64,000 nt of DNA from Ktedonobacterales bacterium (GCA_027451525.1 DAIDJF010000009.1:1-64000), one strand, 5' to 3'. Counted from the first letter of the stretch, positions 10,101-19,592 are shown. Numbers and translations are program-made. The notes: generated by a model not told the origin, from the sequence alone.

Positions 10101-11273
10101 TTATACTGCCCGTTTTCTTCTGAAAAGTATGCTCCCTCCTGTTACTCCCAGCACGACCACAACTACAGCTCCAATAAGAAGTGGGAGATATGGTAAACCA
10201 GAGGATGGAGGTGGGTTCGTTGGATGGCTAGCGGACGTTGTAGGATTCGCAGTAGGGGGATAGAGACCCGTGATGATAAAGTGAGGCATGCCGCCTACGC
10301 TGATGGTGGTAATGGTGCTGCGTCCAGGAATATCGAGCATAAGTACCTGACCACTGGCGAGAGCTACAAAACCGAGTTGCCCGTCACTGGTGATCGCGAC
10401 CGACTGTGGTGCGCTGGCAAGAGGGATGACCCGTGCTGGTTCGTGCGGCATCACGCTGGCATTTGCGGCAACGGGAGCTAAAACATCTAATTGATTGTGC
10501 AACCTGTCAGGCACATAGACCTCACCTGTGTTTGCATCGTAGTCCATGGGACCAAATTGCCCACCATTGAGCAACGTTTTGAAGATTTTGCGCGCATTGA
10601 GATCAACGGCGACAATTGTGCCCTGTTGCGTGGTGACATAGGCCGTGAAGCCGCCTGGAATACTGATAAAGCGTGCTCCCCCCGCAATTGGTACTGTGCC
10701 GAGCAGATGTCCATTAACCTCAAAGACTGTGAGACCATTGCCACCTGCAATCCAAAGTTGATTAGGTGTCAGCGGAGTGGCATCTGGGGAGGTTGAAGCC
10801 GTGATTGCCAACCCATAGACCGGCTGATGCGTCTCAAAGGTGCGCTCAATTGCGCAGTTTGTCGGATTTATTGCGCGTACCTGTGTATCGCCCTGTCCGG
10901 CGACATACAAGGTGGTGGCATCAATACTGAGCGCGAGGAGCGATGGCTGGCCTGGAAGTGTAGCGGTACAGATAGTCTTATCCGTTTGGGTTGAGATAAT
11001 TGTTAATTGTCCGCTGGCTGGTTGCGTGACGTAGAGTGCGGAGCCATCCAAACTAAGTAGGATCGCGTGTGGGTCTCCTGTGACTGCTAGCGTTCTTATA
11101 ACACGCCGCTGAGCAATATCAATTACGCTAATACCCTGCAGTGTGCCTGTAACATAGGAGAGTTGAGGTGCACCTCCGTCGGCATAGGCGGGTAGAGAGC
11201 GCAATTCCACACAAACAAGGAACATACAAAAAAGGCCAAGATATGAGAGCACTCGAAGGCGGGTGGAGTTCAA
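10101..11273 (-). CDS. Secreted YncE-like beta-propeller protein with C-terminal anchor
   Basis: A 390-residue exported protein. Residues 1–31 form a signal peptide ending in AYA-DG. About residues 38–340 consist of repeated blades of the YVTN/YncE type (LYVTQPASGQL, LYVAGQGDTQVRAINP, AYVTTQQGTIVAVDL, VYVPDRLHNQLDVL). A Thr/Pro/Ser-rich linker follows (about 342–362). The protein ends with a transmembrane helix and RRKRAV, so the propeller is anchored outside the cell. Such folds bind ligands or proteins; none is predictable here. It is divergent from the oxidase operon. A terminator follows at 9911. Confidence 0.8.
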   Translation of the reverse strand: MNSTRLRVLSYLGLFCMFLVCVELRSLPAYADGGAPQLSYVTGTLQGISVIDIAQRRVIRTLAVTGDPHAILLSLDGSALYVTQPASGQLTIISTQTDKTICTATLPGQPSLLALSIDATTLYVAGQGDTQVRAINPTNCAIERTFETHQPVYGLAITASTSPDATPLTPNQLWIAGGNGLTVFEVNGHLLGTVPIAGGARFISIPGGFTAYVTTQQGTIVAVDLNARKIFKTLLNGGQFGPMDYDANTGEVYVPDRLHNQLDVLAPVAANASVMPHEPARVIPLASAPQSVAITSDGQLGFVALASGQVLMLDIPGRSTITTISVGGMPHFIITGLYPPTANPTTSASHPTNPPPSSGLPYLPLLIGAVVVVVLGVTGGSILFRRKRAV

Positions 11274-11602
11274 CTGTCAGCATCCTTTCTATCTTCTCTT
11301 CCTTAGCATAAGTGAAAAGCTATGTTTTTACAAGCGGTTTTTTCTTTTCCCATCCGAAAGATATCCGAAAAAAGAGAATACAGGCAAAACGCAAAAGAAA
11401 TTGTCCTGCTGGAGATTCTATATTTAATACTAATTTAATAAAATAACTTGTGACAAGCATCCGAACAAGTGCGTTTATGCATATCATATCTAGCTCATTA
11501 TTGGGAAACCGTACACACATGTTAAAAGATGATTTATCGCGTATCCCTGTTACGAATTTTTTGACCAAACTCTCTTTCGTAAAGAAATTTATGATATGTA
11601 AC

Positions 11603-11632
11603 TTGTAATTTTTTTGGGAGGTATGTTATACT
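11603..11632 (+). promoter_or_regulatory. Promoter of the cytochrome oxidase operon
   Basis: TTGTAA (11603–11608), an 18-bp spacer and TATACT (11627–11632) preceded by TG form a plausible sigma-A promoter with extended −10. The leader to the first gene would be about 250 nt. Confidence 0.5.
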
Positions 11633-11824
11633 TCTGATATCCCAACTGATGACGTTATGGGAAAACGTTTTTGGGAGCTATAAAAAAAATCTATCAAGCA
11701 CTGCAATATGCAATTAGGAATCGAGGTGATATTAAAGAAAATTAATAGCCAACATAAAAAGATGTTGTTATGTTACTATTTGAAACAGCATCTGATCGCT
11801 AGAATGCATGTTGTGACACTTATG

Positions 11825-11856
11825 AATCAGCAATGAGCAACGCCTGCTCGCTGATT
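11825..11856 (+). promoter_or_regulatory. Leader hairpin upstream of the oxidase operon
   Basis: AATCAGC (11825–11831) pairs with GCTGATT (11850–11856) and, inside a 3-base bulge, GAGCA (11835–11839) pairs with TGCTC (11845–11849). The hairpin ends about 20 bp before the Shine-Dalgarno sequence, so it could influence translation or mRNA stability. Confidence 0.45.
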
Positions 11857-11890
11857 TCTCCGTCAAAAATAACAGACAAGGAGGACTGCC

Positions 11891-12616
11891 TTGAAACAGC
11901 ATTCATCAGGCGTGATCATCGGCGCGGTATTGGCACTTATCTTAGGCTTTGGTGTCGTAGCTGGCATCTGGTTCGGGTTACATTCTACAACTAGCCTGGG
12001 CTATGAGCCATCCACATACTCCGCAACCCCTTCAAAGGATTACCCTGGCACATACGAACTTGATCTCCAAGTATATCCTGACAGCCAGGTTTGTCACGTG
12101 GGGGCCAGCGCGCCAGAAATTGACTGGGTAAGTTATTGCCCATCAACAAGTCTTCAAGTTCCCCCCAACAGCATCATTACTGTTGTTGTCAAACAGTATG
12201 ACTCGGCAAGCGTATTGCATAATGACTATTATCGTCAGGTCCAGGGGACGGTTGGCGGTGTGATGAACGTGAATGGCAACCCCCTCACGGAACTTGATGC
12301 CACGAAAGTAGCTCATACCTTCACCTTGCAATCACCGCCGGATTCAGCTTATCCGCTCTTTGTCAGCGTTCCTCTTATGGGCACGCCAGACAATGCGCCA
12401 ACTAATGTGACGGTCAATGGCAACCAGTATCCTACTCCGAACACCATCGTGTTCCAGTTCCGCACAGGACCAACAGGTAAGTATATCTGGCACTGCTATG
12501 ACCCATGTGGCAGTGGCTTGCAAGGTGATAACCCTGCAACTTCCAACGCAAATTTTGGTGGCCCGATGTCTACCACTGGCTTTATGGCTGGCTCACTGAC
12601 AGTAGCAAATTACTAG
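11891..12616 (+). CDS. Membrane-anchored cupredoxin (sulfocyanin/plastocyanin-like)
   Basis: A 241-residue protein with an N-terminal membrane anchor (about 8–28) and an extracytoplasmic cupredoxin domain. A type I copper site is suggested by the His in KVAHTF (about 141), then WHCYDPCGSG (about 200) and a Met in FGGPM (about 225). This His–Cys–Met order fits a mononuclear blue-copper protein. It is the first gene of the oxidase operon, 12 bp before subunit II, and there is no cytochrome c gene in the cluster. A role as electron donor to the oxidase is therefore inferred. Translation starts at TTG, 6 bp after AAGGAGGA. The extra Cys in the copper loop is unusual. Confidence 0.7.
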   Translation: MKQHSSGVIIGAVLALILGFGVVAGIWFGLHSTTSLGYEPSTYSATPSKDYPGTYELDLQVYPDSQVCHVGASAPEIDWVSYCPSTSLQVPPNSIITVVVKQYDSASVLHNDYYRQVQGTVGGVMNVNGNPLTELDATKVAHTFTLQSPPDSAYPLFVSVPLMGTPDNAPTNVTVNGNQYPTPNTIVFQFRTGPTGKYIWHCYDPCGSGLQGDNPATSNANFGGPMSTTGFMAGSLTVANY

Positions 12617-12628
12617 AAGGGGGACGCG

Positions 12629-13417
12629 ATGTCTGATGTCATTGTTCGTGACGACACGAGTACCAGTTCACCAGCCCCAAAACAAGTAAATCATCTGCGG
12701 CGCGCGATCATGTGGTGGATCGGGCTTTCCGTGGTCGGCATTGTTGCGGTTGTTTTTCTCATGCCGTTGTTCTTGGTTCCTAGCATAACTTCTGTAGGTA
12801 ACTTTGACAACTTTACGCTCATTTTCTTTACCGCTCTGGCTGTACCGGTAGGGTTTTTCGTTTTTGTTTTCCTCGCTTATAGCCTGATTGTTTTCAGAGT
12901 AAAAGAGCGACCAACGGAAGACGGCGTACCTGTGCAGCCTACACCTGCCCTGCAAATTGGTTGGCTGGGTGTGACTGGTATCCTCTGCCTGTTCCTGGTC
13001 ATCTGGGGATTGGCGGGCTATTATCAGGAAACGGCCACGCCTATCACATCCGATACTGTGGTCGTAAATGTGACCGGACAGCAGTGGATGTGGACCTTCA
13101 ACTATCCCAAGTATGGGGTAGCCAGCCAGGGACAGGTTCTGATGTTGCCCGTCAATCGTCCAGTTGTGTTTTATGTGACTTCAAAAGATGTTCTGCATGG
13201 CTTTGCTGTCCATGATCTCGGCATTCGTGTTGACGCTAATCCTGGACAAACAACTACGACTCCTGTGGTAACGCCGACGCAGATAGGAACGTATAACGTT
13301 GCCTGTGTGGAGTTATGTGGACTCTATCACACGTATATGTGGTCGAGGATACAAATAGTTAGTCAGTCGGCTTTCTGCGCGTGGATTAGCTCTCAAGGAG
13401 GAAACGGATGTCAGTAG
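12629..13417 (+). CDS. ctaC: Cytochrome c oxidase subunit II
   Basis: A 262-residue subunit II with two N-terminal transmembrane helices (about 28–52 and 68–95) and a cupredoxin domain that carries the binuclear CuA centre outside the membrane. The CuA ligands are all visible: a His in DVLHGFAV, then C226, E228, C230, H234 and M237 in CVELCGLYHTYM. There is no fused cytochrome c domain, unlike caa3 subunit II proteins. CuA receives electrons and passes them to heme a. The start has AAGGGGGA upstream. The 3' end overlaps subunit I by ten bases, implying translational coupling. Confidence 0.95.
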   Translation: MSDVIVRDDTSTSSPAPKQVNHLRRAIMWWIGLSVVGIVAVVFLMPLFLVPSITSVGNFDNFTLIFFTALAVPVGFFVFVFLAYSLIVFRVKERPTEDGVPVQPTPALQIGWLGVTGILCLFLVIWGLAGYYQETATPITSDTVVVNVTGQQWMWTFNYPKYGVASQGQVLMLPVNRPVVFYVTSKDVLHGFAVHDLGIRVDANPGQTTTTPVVTPTQIGTYNVACVELCGLYHTYMWSRIQIVSQSAFCAWISSQGGNGCQ

Positions 13418-15306
13418 CCAGCGTACCTAAGCGTCAGGGCATTATGCAATATCTGATGCCCAGTGTTTTCTCTGGCATTGTTCTCGGCGTTATAGGCGCA
13501 ATTCTCTTTTGGGTGATCGTCAACGCTATTACGCAAGGCGAGAATGTTGATGCTGATCTCGTAGCGGCATACATCGGCTGGGCACTTTTCTTCTTTATTG
13601 GTCTGGGTGCTTTCAATGGCATGGTGAAATGGGGCTTTGCGCGTCGCGAGCCAACAGCTGTTGAAGAACTGAAAGTGGCTGGCTATGGTCAAGGCTTCTG
13701 GCGATATCTCCGCTTTACAACCGACCATAAGGTTGTTGGCATGCAGTATCTCGTTGTCGCGCTGACGCTGTTCTTCTTAGGCTCAATGGGAGCCTTCATG
13801 ATCCGCTTGCAGCAATCGATGCCTGGCGCACTCTTTTTCAATCCAGCCACCTACAACACCATTGTGGGTATGCATGGCATTATGATGATTGTGGCTACGA
13901 TCATCATGGTGAGCGGTCCCTTTGGCAACTACATTCTGCCGATCATGGTCGGCGCGCGTGATATGCCATTCCCGCGCTTGAACGCGCTGAGCTTCTGGCT
14001 GCTCTTCTCCGCTGTGCCTGTCTTCCTTTCTGGCTTGTTCTTTGGTGGCTTCCAGACCGGATGGACTGGCTATGCGCCTCTGGCAGACCAACTCTCTTCG
14101 CCAGGTATGGATGCCTACTGCTTTACGATCATTCTCTTCGCGACATCCTCGACGATAGCGGCTCTAAATATTGTCACGACCGTCCTGTTGCTGCGCGCGA
14201 AGGGCATCACTTGGGGACGCCTGCCCATTTTCGTCTGGGGCGTGCTGCTCTCGATTATTCTCGGTGTGACAGCCTTCCCATCCTTCATCATCTCTCAAGT
14301 GATGGTGCTGATGGATCGCGTGTTCCAGACCTCGTTCTTCATTGCCTCCTTTGGTGGCAGCAACTGGCTCTATGAGCACCTGTTCTGGTTCATGGGACAC
14401 CCGGAAGTGTATGTGATCGCGTTACCGGCGATGGCGACCGCTGCTGAGGTCGCGTCAGTCTTCACACGCAAACCGCTGTTTGGGTATCGTTTCCTGGTCA
14501 GTGGTCTGATCGGCGTGTGCGTACTGAGCGTTCTCGTCTGGGGCCACCACCTCTACACGAGTGGTTCTAATGGCGGTCTCGATGGTCCATATATGCTGGA
14601 TACAGAGCTAATTTCAATCCCAACAGGTCTTTTCTTCCTGGGTATGATTGGAACGCTCTGGCGTGGTAAAATCTGGATCACGGTTCCGCTGCTGTTCGTC
14701 ATTGGTATGCTGATCAACTTCGTGATTGGCGGCGTCACAGGCGTCTATCTGGCAGATATTCCGACCGACGAAATTCTGCATGGTGGTATGTTCGTCACGG
14801 CCCACTTCCACTTCACGCTGGTTGGTAGCATGGTCTTTGGCTTCTTCGCTGGTTTCTACTACTGGTTCCCCAAGATGTTTGGGCGGCGTCTCAACCCAAC
14901 ATTGGGTGCACTACACTTCTGGCTCTTTGAGATCGGTTTTGTAGGAACATTCATGGCCCTGTTCTATGCAGGTCTTCAGGGTGAACCCCGCTGGCAGGCC
15001 AATATTGCACCTGAATTTGCACCCGCGAACCTGGTTGCTAGCTTGTTCGCTATTCTGATCGCGGCTTCGGTCTTTGTTACCGTCTACAACGTGATCATCT
15101 CACTGCGCAGCGGCGAGCGTGCAGTAGCAAACGAGTGGGGCGGCAAAACGCTGGAGTGGACCATTGCGTCGCCCGCGCCAATTGAGAACTTTGAGGTCTT
15201 GCCTGTTGTCACTTCGTCATTTTATGACTATGGACAGAGAGAGGCCGTTCCAACAACTGGTGAGGGTGTAGACGTTCCGGCTGAAATTCAACCACAGGCA
15301 GATTAG
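13408..15306 (+). CDS. ctaD: Cytochrome c oxidase subunit I
   Basis: A 632-residue heme-copper oxidase catalytic subunit, which reduces O2 to water at the heme a3–CuB site and pumps protons. The core begins at TTDHKVVGMQY (about 104). A heme a ligand is H156 in VGMHGIMM. The CuB His and cross-linking Tyr lie in GHPEVY, two further CuB His in WGHHLYTSG, and the heme a3/a ligands in TAHFHF. Two additional N-terminal transmembrane helices (about 16–40 and 52–72) precede the usual twelve. AGGAGG precedes the ATG, inside the end of ctaC. Confidence 0.95.
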   Translation: MSVASVPKRQGIMQYLMPSVFSGIVLGVIGAILFWVIVNAITQGENVDADLVAAYIGWALFFFIGLGAFNGMVKWGFARREPTAVEELKVAGYGQGFWRYLRFTTDHKVVGMQYLVVALTLFFLGSMGAFMIRLQQSMPGALFFNPATYNTIVGMHGIMMIVATIIMVSGPFGNYILPIMVGARDMPFPRLNALSFWLLFSAVPVFLSGLFFGGFQTGWTGYAPLADQLSSPGMDAYCFTIILFATSSTIAALNIVTTVLLLRAKGITWGRLPIFVWGVLLSIILGVTAFPSFIISQVMVLMDRVFQTSFFIASFGGSNWLYEHLFWFMGHPEVYVIALPAMATAAEVASVFTRKPLFGYRFLVSGLIGVCVLSVLVWGHHLYTSGSNGGLDGPYMLDTELISIPTGLFFLGMIGTLWRGKIWITVPLLFVIGMLINFVIGGVTGVYLADIPTDEILHGGMFVTAHFHFTLVGSMVFGFFAGFYYWFPKMFGRRLNPTLGALHFWLFEIGFVGTFMALFYAGLQGEPRWQANIAPEFAPANLVASLFAILIAASVFVTVYNVIISLRSGERAVANEWGGKTLEWTIASPAPIENFEVLPVVTSSFYDYGQREAVPTTGEGVDVPAEIQPQAD

Positions 15307-15316
15307 GAGAGAGTGT

Positions 15317-15943
15317 ATGAGTGCAACTTCAGAGCATCTAGACGATATGGAGCATATGGAGCATATCGCGCATCTGGTGCATGATATTCCCGCACATGTT
15401 CCTGCTGGTCGGGCACGTGGCGCAGTTCTCCTGCTCATTATGTCAGACACCCTGTCTGTCATCGCTATTCTGGTTGCTGGTGGTTACCTCAATGCGTTAA
15501 ATGTAGAAAACCAGTATCGTATCTCGGGTGATCATCCGCCCACCTTCTTACCTGGTTTACTTATTGGCATTGGCTTGCTCATCAGTGGCATCGCCTACTA
15601 CTTCTGGGAGCGGAATGCGCGGAGAAACAATGGGGCTGGTCAAACGGCACTTTTTGTTGTTTCTCTGGTGCTAATGGCAGTTACGATGGTGGCCCAGATA
15701 TGGATGAGTTCAACGCTCGGCTATGGAGCACCTTTCCATGCATACGAAAGTTTGCTCTTGCTTGTCTCGTGGTTCTCATCGGTTCACCTGGTGTTGGCAA
15801 CAATTTTAGGTGTGCTCATGCTGGGGCGCGTCTTCAGCGGCAGATTGATTGGACATACCTATATAGCTGAAACTGCTGGCTATTGGTGGTATTACACCAT
15901 CATTTCTACCCTTGCTCTCTGGATATTCAGCATGTTGATCTAG
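15317..15943 (+). CDS. ctaE: Cytochrome c oxidase subunit III-like protein
   Basis: A 208-residue membrane protein with five predicted helices, the topology of bacterial oxidase subunit III. The N-terminus is His/Met/Asp-rich (about residues 10–30), and the helices include a WERNARRNN loop. It follows ctaD by 10 bp with GGAGAG before the ATG. Sequence conservation with classical CoxC is weak, so the call leans on position, size and topology. Subunit III stabilises the catalytic subunit and its proton uptake. The His-rich N-terminus could bind metal, but that is conjecture. Confidence 0.8.
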   Translation: MSATSEHLDDMEHMEHIAHLVHDIPAHVPAGRARGAVLLLIMSDTLSVIAILVAGGYLNALNVENQYRISGDHPPTFLPGLLIGIGLLISGIAYYFWERNARRNNGAGQTALFVVSLVLMAVTMVAQIWMSSTLGYGAPFHAYESLLLLVSWFSSVHLVLATILGVLMLGRVFSGRLIGHTYIAETAGYWWYYTIISTLALWIFSMLI

Positions 15944-16007
15944 CTCTCTTTGCTCAGATCAACAGGTGAAGTACAATAAACGTTTGTCTACGGAGGTACA
16001 GAAAGTT

Positions 16008-16934
16008 ATGAACATTTGGGTTGATGCAAATGGGTGGTTTATCCCTTTGCCCATTTTGCTAAGTTGCCTTGTGCTAGAACTGCTGTATCTTCGTGGCTGG
16101 CGCGTACTGATCCAGCAACAACACACCAGAACCACGCGTGCATCCGCAGTGGCCAAACGTGAGAATGACCCTGCGGAGGGCAACTGGTACTGGCGCGGTA
16201 TTTTTTTTCTTATCGCACTGTTTGCCTTTCTTGTCGCTGCGTCTGCACCTGTCGATAACCTTTCAGCGCGTTTCTTCTGGGTGCACATGATCCAGCATCT
16301 GCTTCTGCTGATTGTGATGGCACCGCTGCTTGTTGCCAGCGCGCCGTTACTGCCGTTTTGGTGGGGATTGCCTACGCGGGGACGAAGCATACTTACTGGC
16401 GTTGCCTCATCGTCCATTGGACAGATTCTGTTACGCGCTGCGCGCTGGTTCCTGCATCCAGTGGTCGCTTGTGCATTGCTGTTTGTCGGAACCTGGATCT
16501 GGCATTGGCCGACGCTCTATGATTACGCTCTTACGCATGAGAATATCCATGATTGGGGTGAACATCTCACCTTTATTGTAGTTAGTCTCCTGTTTTGGGC
16601 TCTCATCATTCCCTCGCCGCCTCTGCCTTTTCGTCTGGGGTATCTGGGACGCCTGGCCGGTATTGGCGTAGCAATTGCGCAGAACTTTTTCCTGGCAATG
16701 CTGATTGGCTTTGCGCAAGTTCCGCTCTACATCCCCTATATTCATTTGATTGCTACAACGCATGCCTTTTCTGCATTGCTAGATCAGGAGATTGGGGCGA
16801 GCATCATGTGGACGCTTGGGGATGTGCCATTTGCTATCGCGCTAAATGTTCTGGTGCAGAAATGGCTGGCGTCACAGGGAAGCGAATCTGGGTCTGGTGT
16901 CGTGCTCCAAACTCAGCAGCATGCTGATGTGTAA
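16008..16934 (+). CDS. ctaG: Cytochrome c oxidase assembly factor CtaG (caa3_CtaG)
   Basis: A 308-residue polytopic membrane protein of the caa3_CtaG family, required in Bacillus for assembly of the caa3 oxidase, probably through copper delivery. Typical features are several helices with conserved His in FFWVHMIQHLLLL, FVGTWIWHWPTLYD and HLTFIVV. The ATG at 16008 is chosen over an in-frame GTG at 15966 because GGAGG lies 11 bp upstream. It is the fifth gene of the operon. Confidence 0.85.
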   Translation: MNIWVDANGWFIPLPILLSCLVLELLYLRGWRVLIQQQHTRTTRASAVAKRENDPAEGNWYWRGIFFLIALFAFLVAASAPVDNLSARFFWVHMIQHLLLLIVMAPLLVASAPLLPFWWGLPTRGRSILTGVASSSIGQILLRAARWFLHPVVACALLFVGTWIWHWPTLYDYALTHENIHDWGEHLTFIVVSLLFWALIIPSPPLPFRLGYLGRLAGIGVAIAQNFFLAMLIGFAQVPLYIPYIHLIATTHAFSALLDQEIGASIMWTLGDVPFAIALNVLVQKWLASQGSESGSGVVLQTQQHADV

Positions 16935-17048
16935 GATACGCTTTGCCTGTACGTGTATTTTCAGATGCAATGAACGCTCTATAGTAATGCCATGAGAAAA
17001 ACGAAAAATACCACGACATTCCAACACATATCTCGCGAAAGGAAAAAG

Positions 17049-17747
17049 ATGATGCGGCATCCAGATAGCACGCATACATTGATGCGAGCGGTCTTTATTG
17101 CCACTTCAGCCCTCGTTATCATTGTCGGACTTATTTGGGGTATTCGCTTCGTTGTGATTGCGCGTAGTCAAGCACTGGCCCAAGCTCAGGCTCAGGCCGC
17201 TTCACAGGCGGCAACGAGCGGGATTGCAGGTTTCCCAATGTCTGGTAATCCTGCTCCTGACTTTACGCTCACCGACCAGTTTGGTAACTCAGTCTCACTC
17301 TCTTCTTTGCGCGGACATGAGGTGGTAATGGCATTTATTGACTCGCAGTGTAAGACCTTGTGTCCCTTGACCTCGCAGATCATGTATGATGCTAAAGCGC
17401 GACTCAGCACTGCCGAGGCGAGTAAGGTCATTTTACTGGCCGTTAACGCGAATACTGCTGCAACCAGCGTGAATGATGTACAAACGTGGTCCATCAATCA
17501 TGGTATGTTGCACCAATGGTTATTTTTAACAGGCTCAGCGCAACAACTGAATGTGATCTTTCATCAATACAATGTGTATGACGAGGTCACACAAGGCACA
17601 GTTGTCCATGATCCCATCACGTTTCTCATTGATGCCAGTGGGCACGAGCGGCTCTACTTTGAGACGCTGGCCTCGAATAAACAGGCCGACTTGAACGACG
17701 AAATCATCGGTCTGGTGGCTGGAATGCAGCAGTGGCTACCGTCCTAA
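17049..17747 (+). CDS. SCO1/SenC-type copper chaperone
   Basis: A 232-residue membrane-anchored thioredoxin-fold protein that metallates the CuA site of oxidase subunit II. A single helix (about 12–34) is followed by an Ala/Gln-rich linker and the SCO domain starting at NPAPDFTLTDQFG. Copper ligands are C101 and C105 in SQCKTLCP and H187 in TVVHDPI. The start at 17049 is preferred because AAAGGA is 7 bp upstream; an in-frame ATG at 16992 lacks one. It lies between ctaG and the heme A biosynthesis fusion. Confidence 0.9.
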   Translation: MMRHPDSTHTLMRAVFIATSALVIIVGLIWGIRFVVIARSQALAQAQAQAASQAATSGIAGFPMSGNPAPDFTLTDQFGNSVSLSSLRGHEVVMAFIDSQCKTLCPLTSQIMYDAKARLSTAEASKVILLAVNANTAATSVNDVQTWSINHGMLHQWLFLTGSAQQLNVIFHQYNVYDEVTQGTVVHDPITFLIDASGHERLYFETLASNKQADLNDEIIGLVAGMQQWLPS

Positions 17748-17777
17748 GAGGGATAAGGTCCTTAGAGAGGATTTTTT

Positions 17778-19592
17778 ATGACATTCATACGCCGTGTAGC
17801 GTGGGTAGCAGTGCTTGCTACATATATTCTGATCGCGCTCGGTGGCGCGGTGTTTGCCACCGCTTCCGGTCTGAGTTGCCCGGACTGGCCCACGTGCTAT
17901 GGTCAAGTCTATTACTCCGGCACATATCAGACCTTTTTTGAGCAATTTCACCGTTATACTGCCGCAGGTGTTGCCGTCTTAATTGTGCTGTTGGCAGTTG
18001 GACTCATTATCCGCGCGCGCCAGGACCGTACTTTCCTTATACTGGCAATCCTTGCCCCTACTTTGCTGATTGTTCAGATTGTGCTGGGAGGGCTGAACGT
18101 TCTCTGGAAATTGCCAACGCAGATGGTCACAGCCCATTTAGGCATGGCATTGGCTCTGTTAGCCGTACTGCTGACAGTGGCTGTGCTGAGCCGTGAGGCC
18201 GCACCGAGCAGGGAACTCCCCGCGAAGACACGCAAATTCGCGCAACTGGCAATTTCTAATGCGTTGCTTGTCTACATTCTGATGTTATTTGGTTCCTATG
18301 TGACAGGAAGCGGAGCGGCACTGGCTTGTTCCGGCTGGCCTTTCTGCGCACCCGCTGCGTGGGCGGCAAGCGGTGACCTCGCAAGCATCAACATGTTGCA
18401 TCGCGTGTATGCCGTTTTCGTTGGTCTGGTGATGCTCTGGACAGTCGTTGCGGCGGTGCGCCGCTGGCATGTAGCACGCGGACAGGCAATTATTGCCCTC
18501 GTTGGTGGGATGCTTTTTGTCTATCAAGCCATCGTCGGTGGTTTGATTGTGCTGTTCAATGAGCCTGCGTTCCTTACAGGGATGCATCTGGCACTCGCGG
18601 TTGCTGTTTGGGCGACACAGGTTCTGTTGGCTGTATTAGCAGTACGCCAGTTGCGCGCAGCACCGCTGCCACAAGAATTGGAACTGCTGGAACAGGCTGA
18701 AGCAGTGGCACGCCAACAGGTTAGCGTGGTGAAACAGACCATCTCTAGCTATGTCGATCTGATGAAACCACACGTCACGGTCCTGTTGCTGGGCATCACG
18801 GCAGCAGCTATGGCGATTGCTGATCGCGGCTTGCCTTCACTCATGCTGGTTCTTACAACCTTGCTCGGTGGTGCGATGGCAGCGGGAAGCGCAAACTGCA
18901 TTAACTGCTATATTGATCGTGACATTGACCAGCTTATGGGGCGCACACAACGCCGCTCGATTCCGGCGGGGCGCGTGGAACCCCGACAAGCCCTGATATT
19001 TGGAATTGTGCTGGGCGTGGCTGCTTTCGTAATCCTCTATGTCTTCGTAAATCTGCTGAGTGCCATTCTGGCCTGCTCCGCCATTTTCTTCTATATCTTC
19101 GTCTATACGCTTGGGCTGAAACGCACCTCGACGCAAAACATTGTGATCGGCGGAGCTGCAGGAGCAGTGCCTGTTTTGGTGGGCTGGGCTGCTGTGACGA
19201 ATCATCTCAGTCTGCCTGCGATCTGGCTTTTTGCCATCGTCTTCTACTGGACGCCTCCCCACTTCTGGGCACTTTCGCTGCTCATCCAGAAGGACTACGA
19301 GAAGGCGGGAGTCCCCATGTTGCCTGTCGTGATGGGTGAGGGAGAGACACGACGGCAAATTCTGCTCTATTCGCTGCTCTTACTGGCGGTTACGCTTGTC
19401 CTTTTCGCGATGGGAACGATGGGTTACATCTATCTCGTTGGTGTCGTGATAATGGGTGGCATCATGATCTATCTCGCTATTCGTCTCTGGAATGATGAGG
19501 CGAAGAAATGGGCACGCACGCTGTTCTGGTATTCGAACATGTATCTGGCGGCGATTTTCGCGATTATGGTCATTGACCGCGTCATTCATTAA
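17778..19592 (+). CDS. Heme A synthase–protoheme IX farnesyltransferase fusion (CtaA–CtaB)
   Basis: A 604-residue polytopic fusion that would convert heme b to heme O and then heme A in one polypeptide. Residues 1–300 are CtaA: paired Cys motifs SCPDWPTC (about 34–41) and CSGWPFC (about 184–190), plus heme-ligand His in HRYTAAG, TAHLGMAL, LHRVYAV and GMHLALA. Residues 320–604 are CtaB (UbiA family) with the prenyl-diphosphate site NCINCYIDRDID (about 372–383), the YTLGLKR loop and FWTPPHFW-type YWTPPHFWAL. The order CtaA–CtaB is opposite to the reaction order. It is the last gene of the oxidase operon. A stem-loop follows. Confidence 0.93.
   Translation: MTFIRRVAWVAVLATYILIALGGAVFATASGLSCPDWPTCYGQVYYSGTYQTFFEQFHRYTAAGVAVLIVLLAVGLIIRARQDRTFLILAILAPTLLIVQIVLGGLNVLWKLPTQMVTAHLGMALALLAVLLTVAVLSREAAPSRELPAKTRKFAQLAISNALLVYILMLFGSYVTGSGAALACSGWPFCAPAAWAASGDLASINMLHRVYAVFVGLVMLWTVVAAVRRWHVARGQAIIALVGGMLFVYQAIVGGLIVLFNEPAFLTGMHLALAVAVWATQVLLAVLAVRQLRAAPLPQELELLEQAEAVARQQVSVVKQTISSYVDLMKPHVTVLLLGITAAAMAIADRGLPSLMLVLTTLLGGAMAAGSANCINCYIDRDIDQLMGRTQRRSIPAGRVEPRQALIFGIVLGVAAFVILYVFVNLLSAILACSAIFFYIFVYTLGLKRTSTQNIVIGGAAGAVPVLVGWAAVTNHLSLPAIWLFAIVFYWTPPHFWALSLLIQKDYEKAGVPMLPVVMGEGETRRQILLYSLLLLAVTLVLFAMGTMGYIYLVGVVIMGGIMIYLAIRLWNDEAKKWARTLFWYSNMYLAAIFAIMVIDRVIH

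Larger units (their letters stand above)
11274..11890. other. Long AT-rich leader/intergenic region before the oxidase operon
   Basis: 617 bp between divergent genes, distinctly AT-rich. It contains the operon promoter (11603–11632) and a leader hairpin (11825–11856). An 82-codon minus-strand frame is present, but it is low-complexity and has no ribosome-binding site, so I do not call it a gene. Confidence 0.6.

Noticed and set aside
11320-11568. 82-codon minus-strand frame in the AT-rich leader of the oxidase operon
   Set aside because: The product is a Phe/Ile/Lys-rich random-looking peptide, with no Shine-Dalgarno sequence and no family resemblance.
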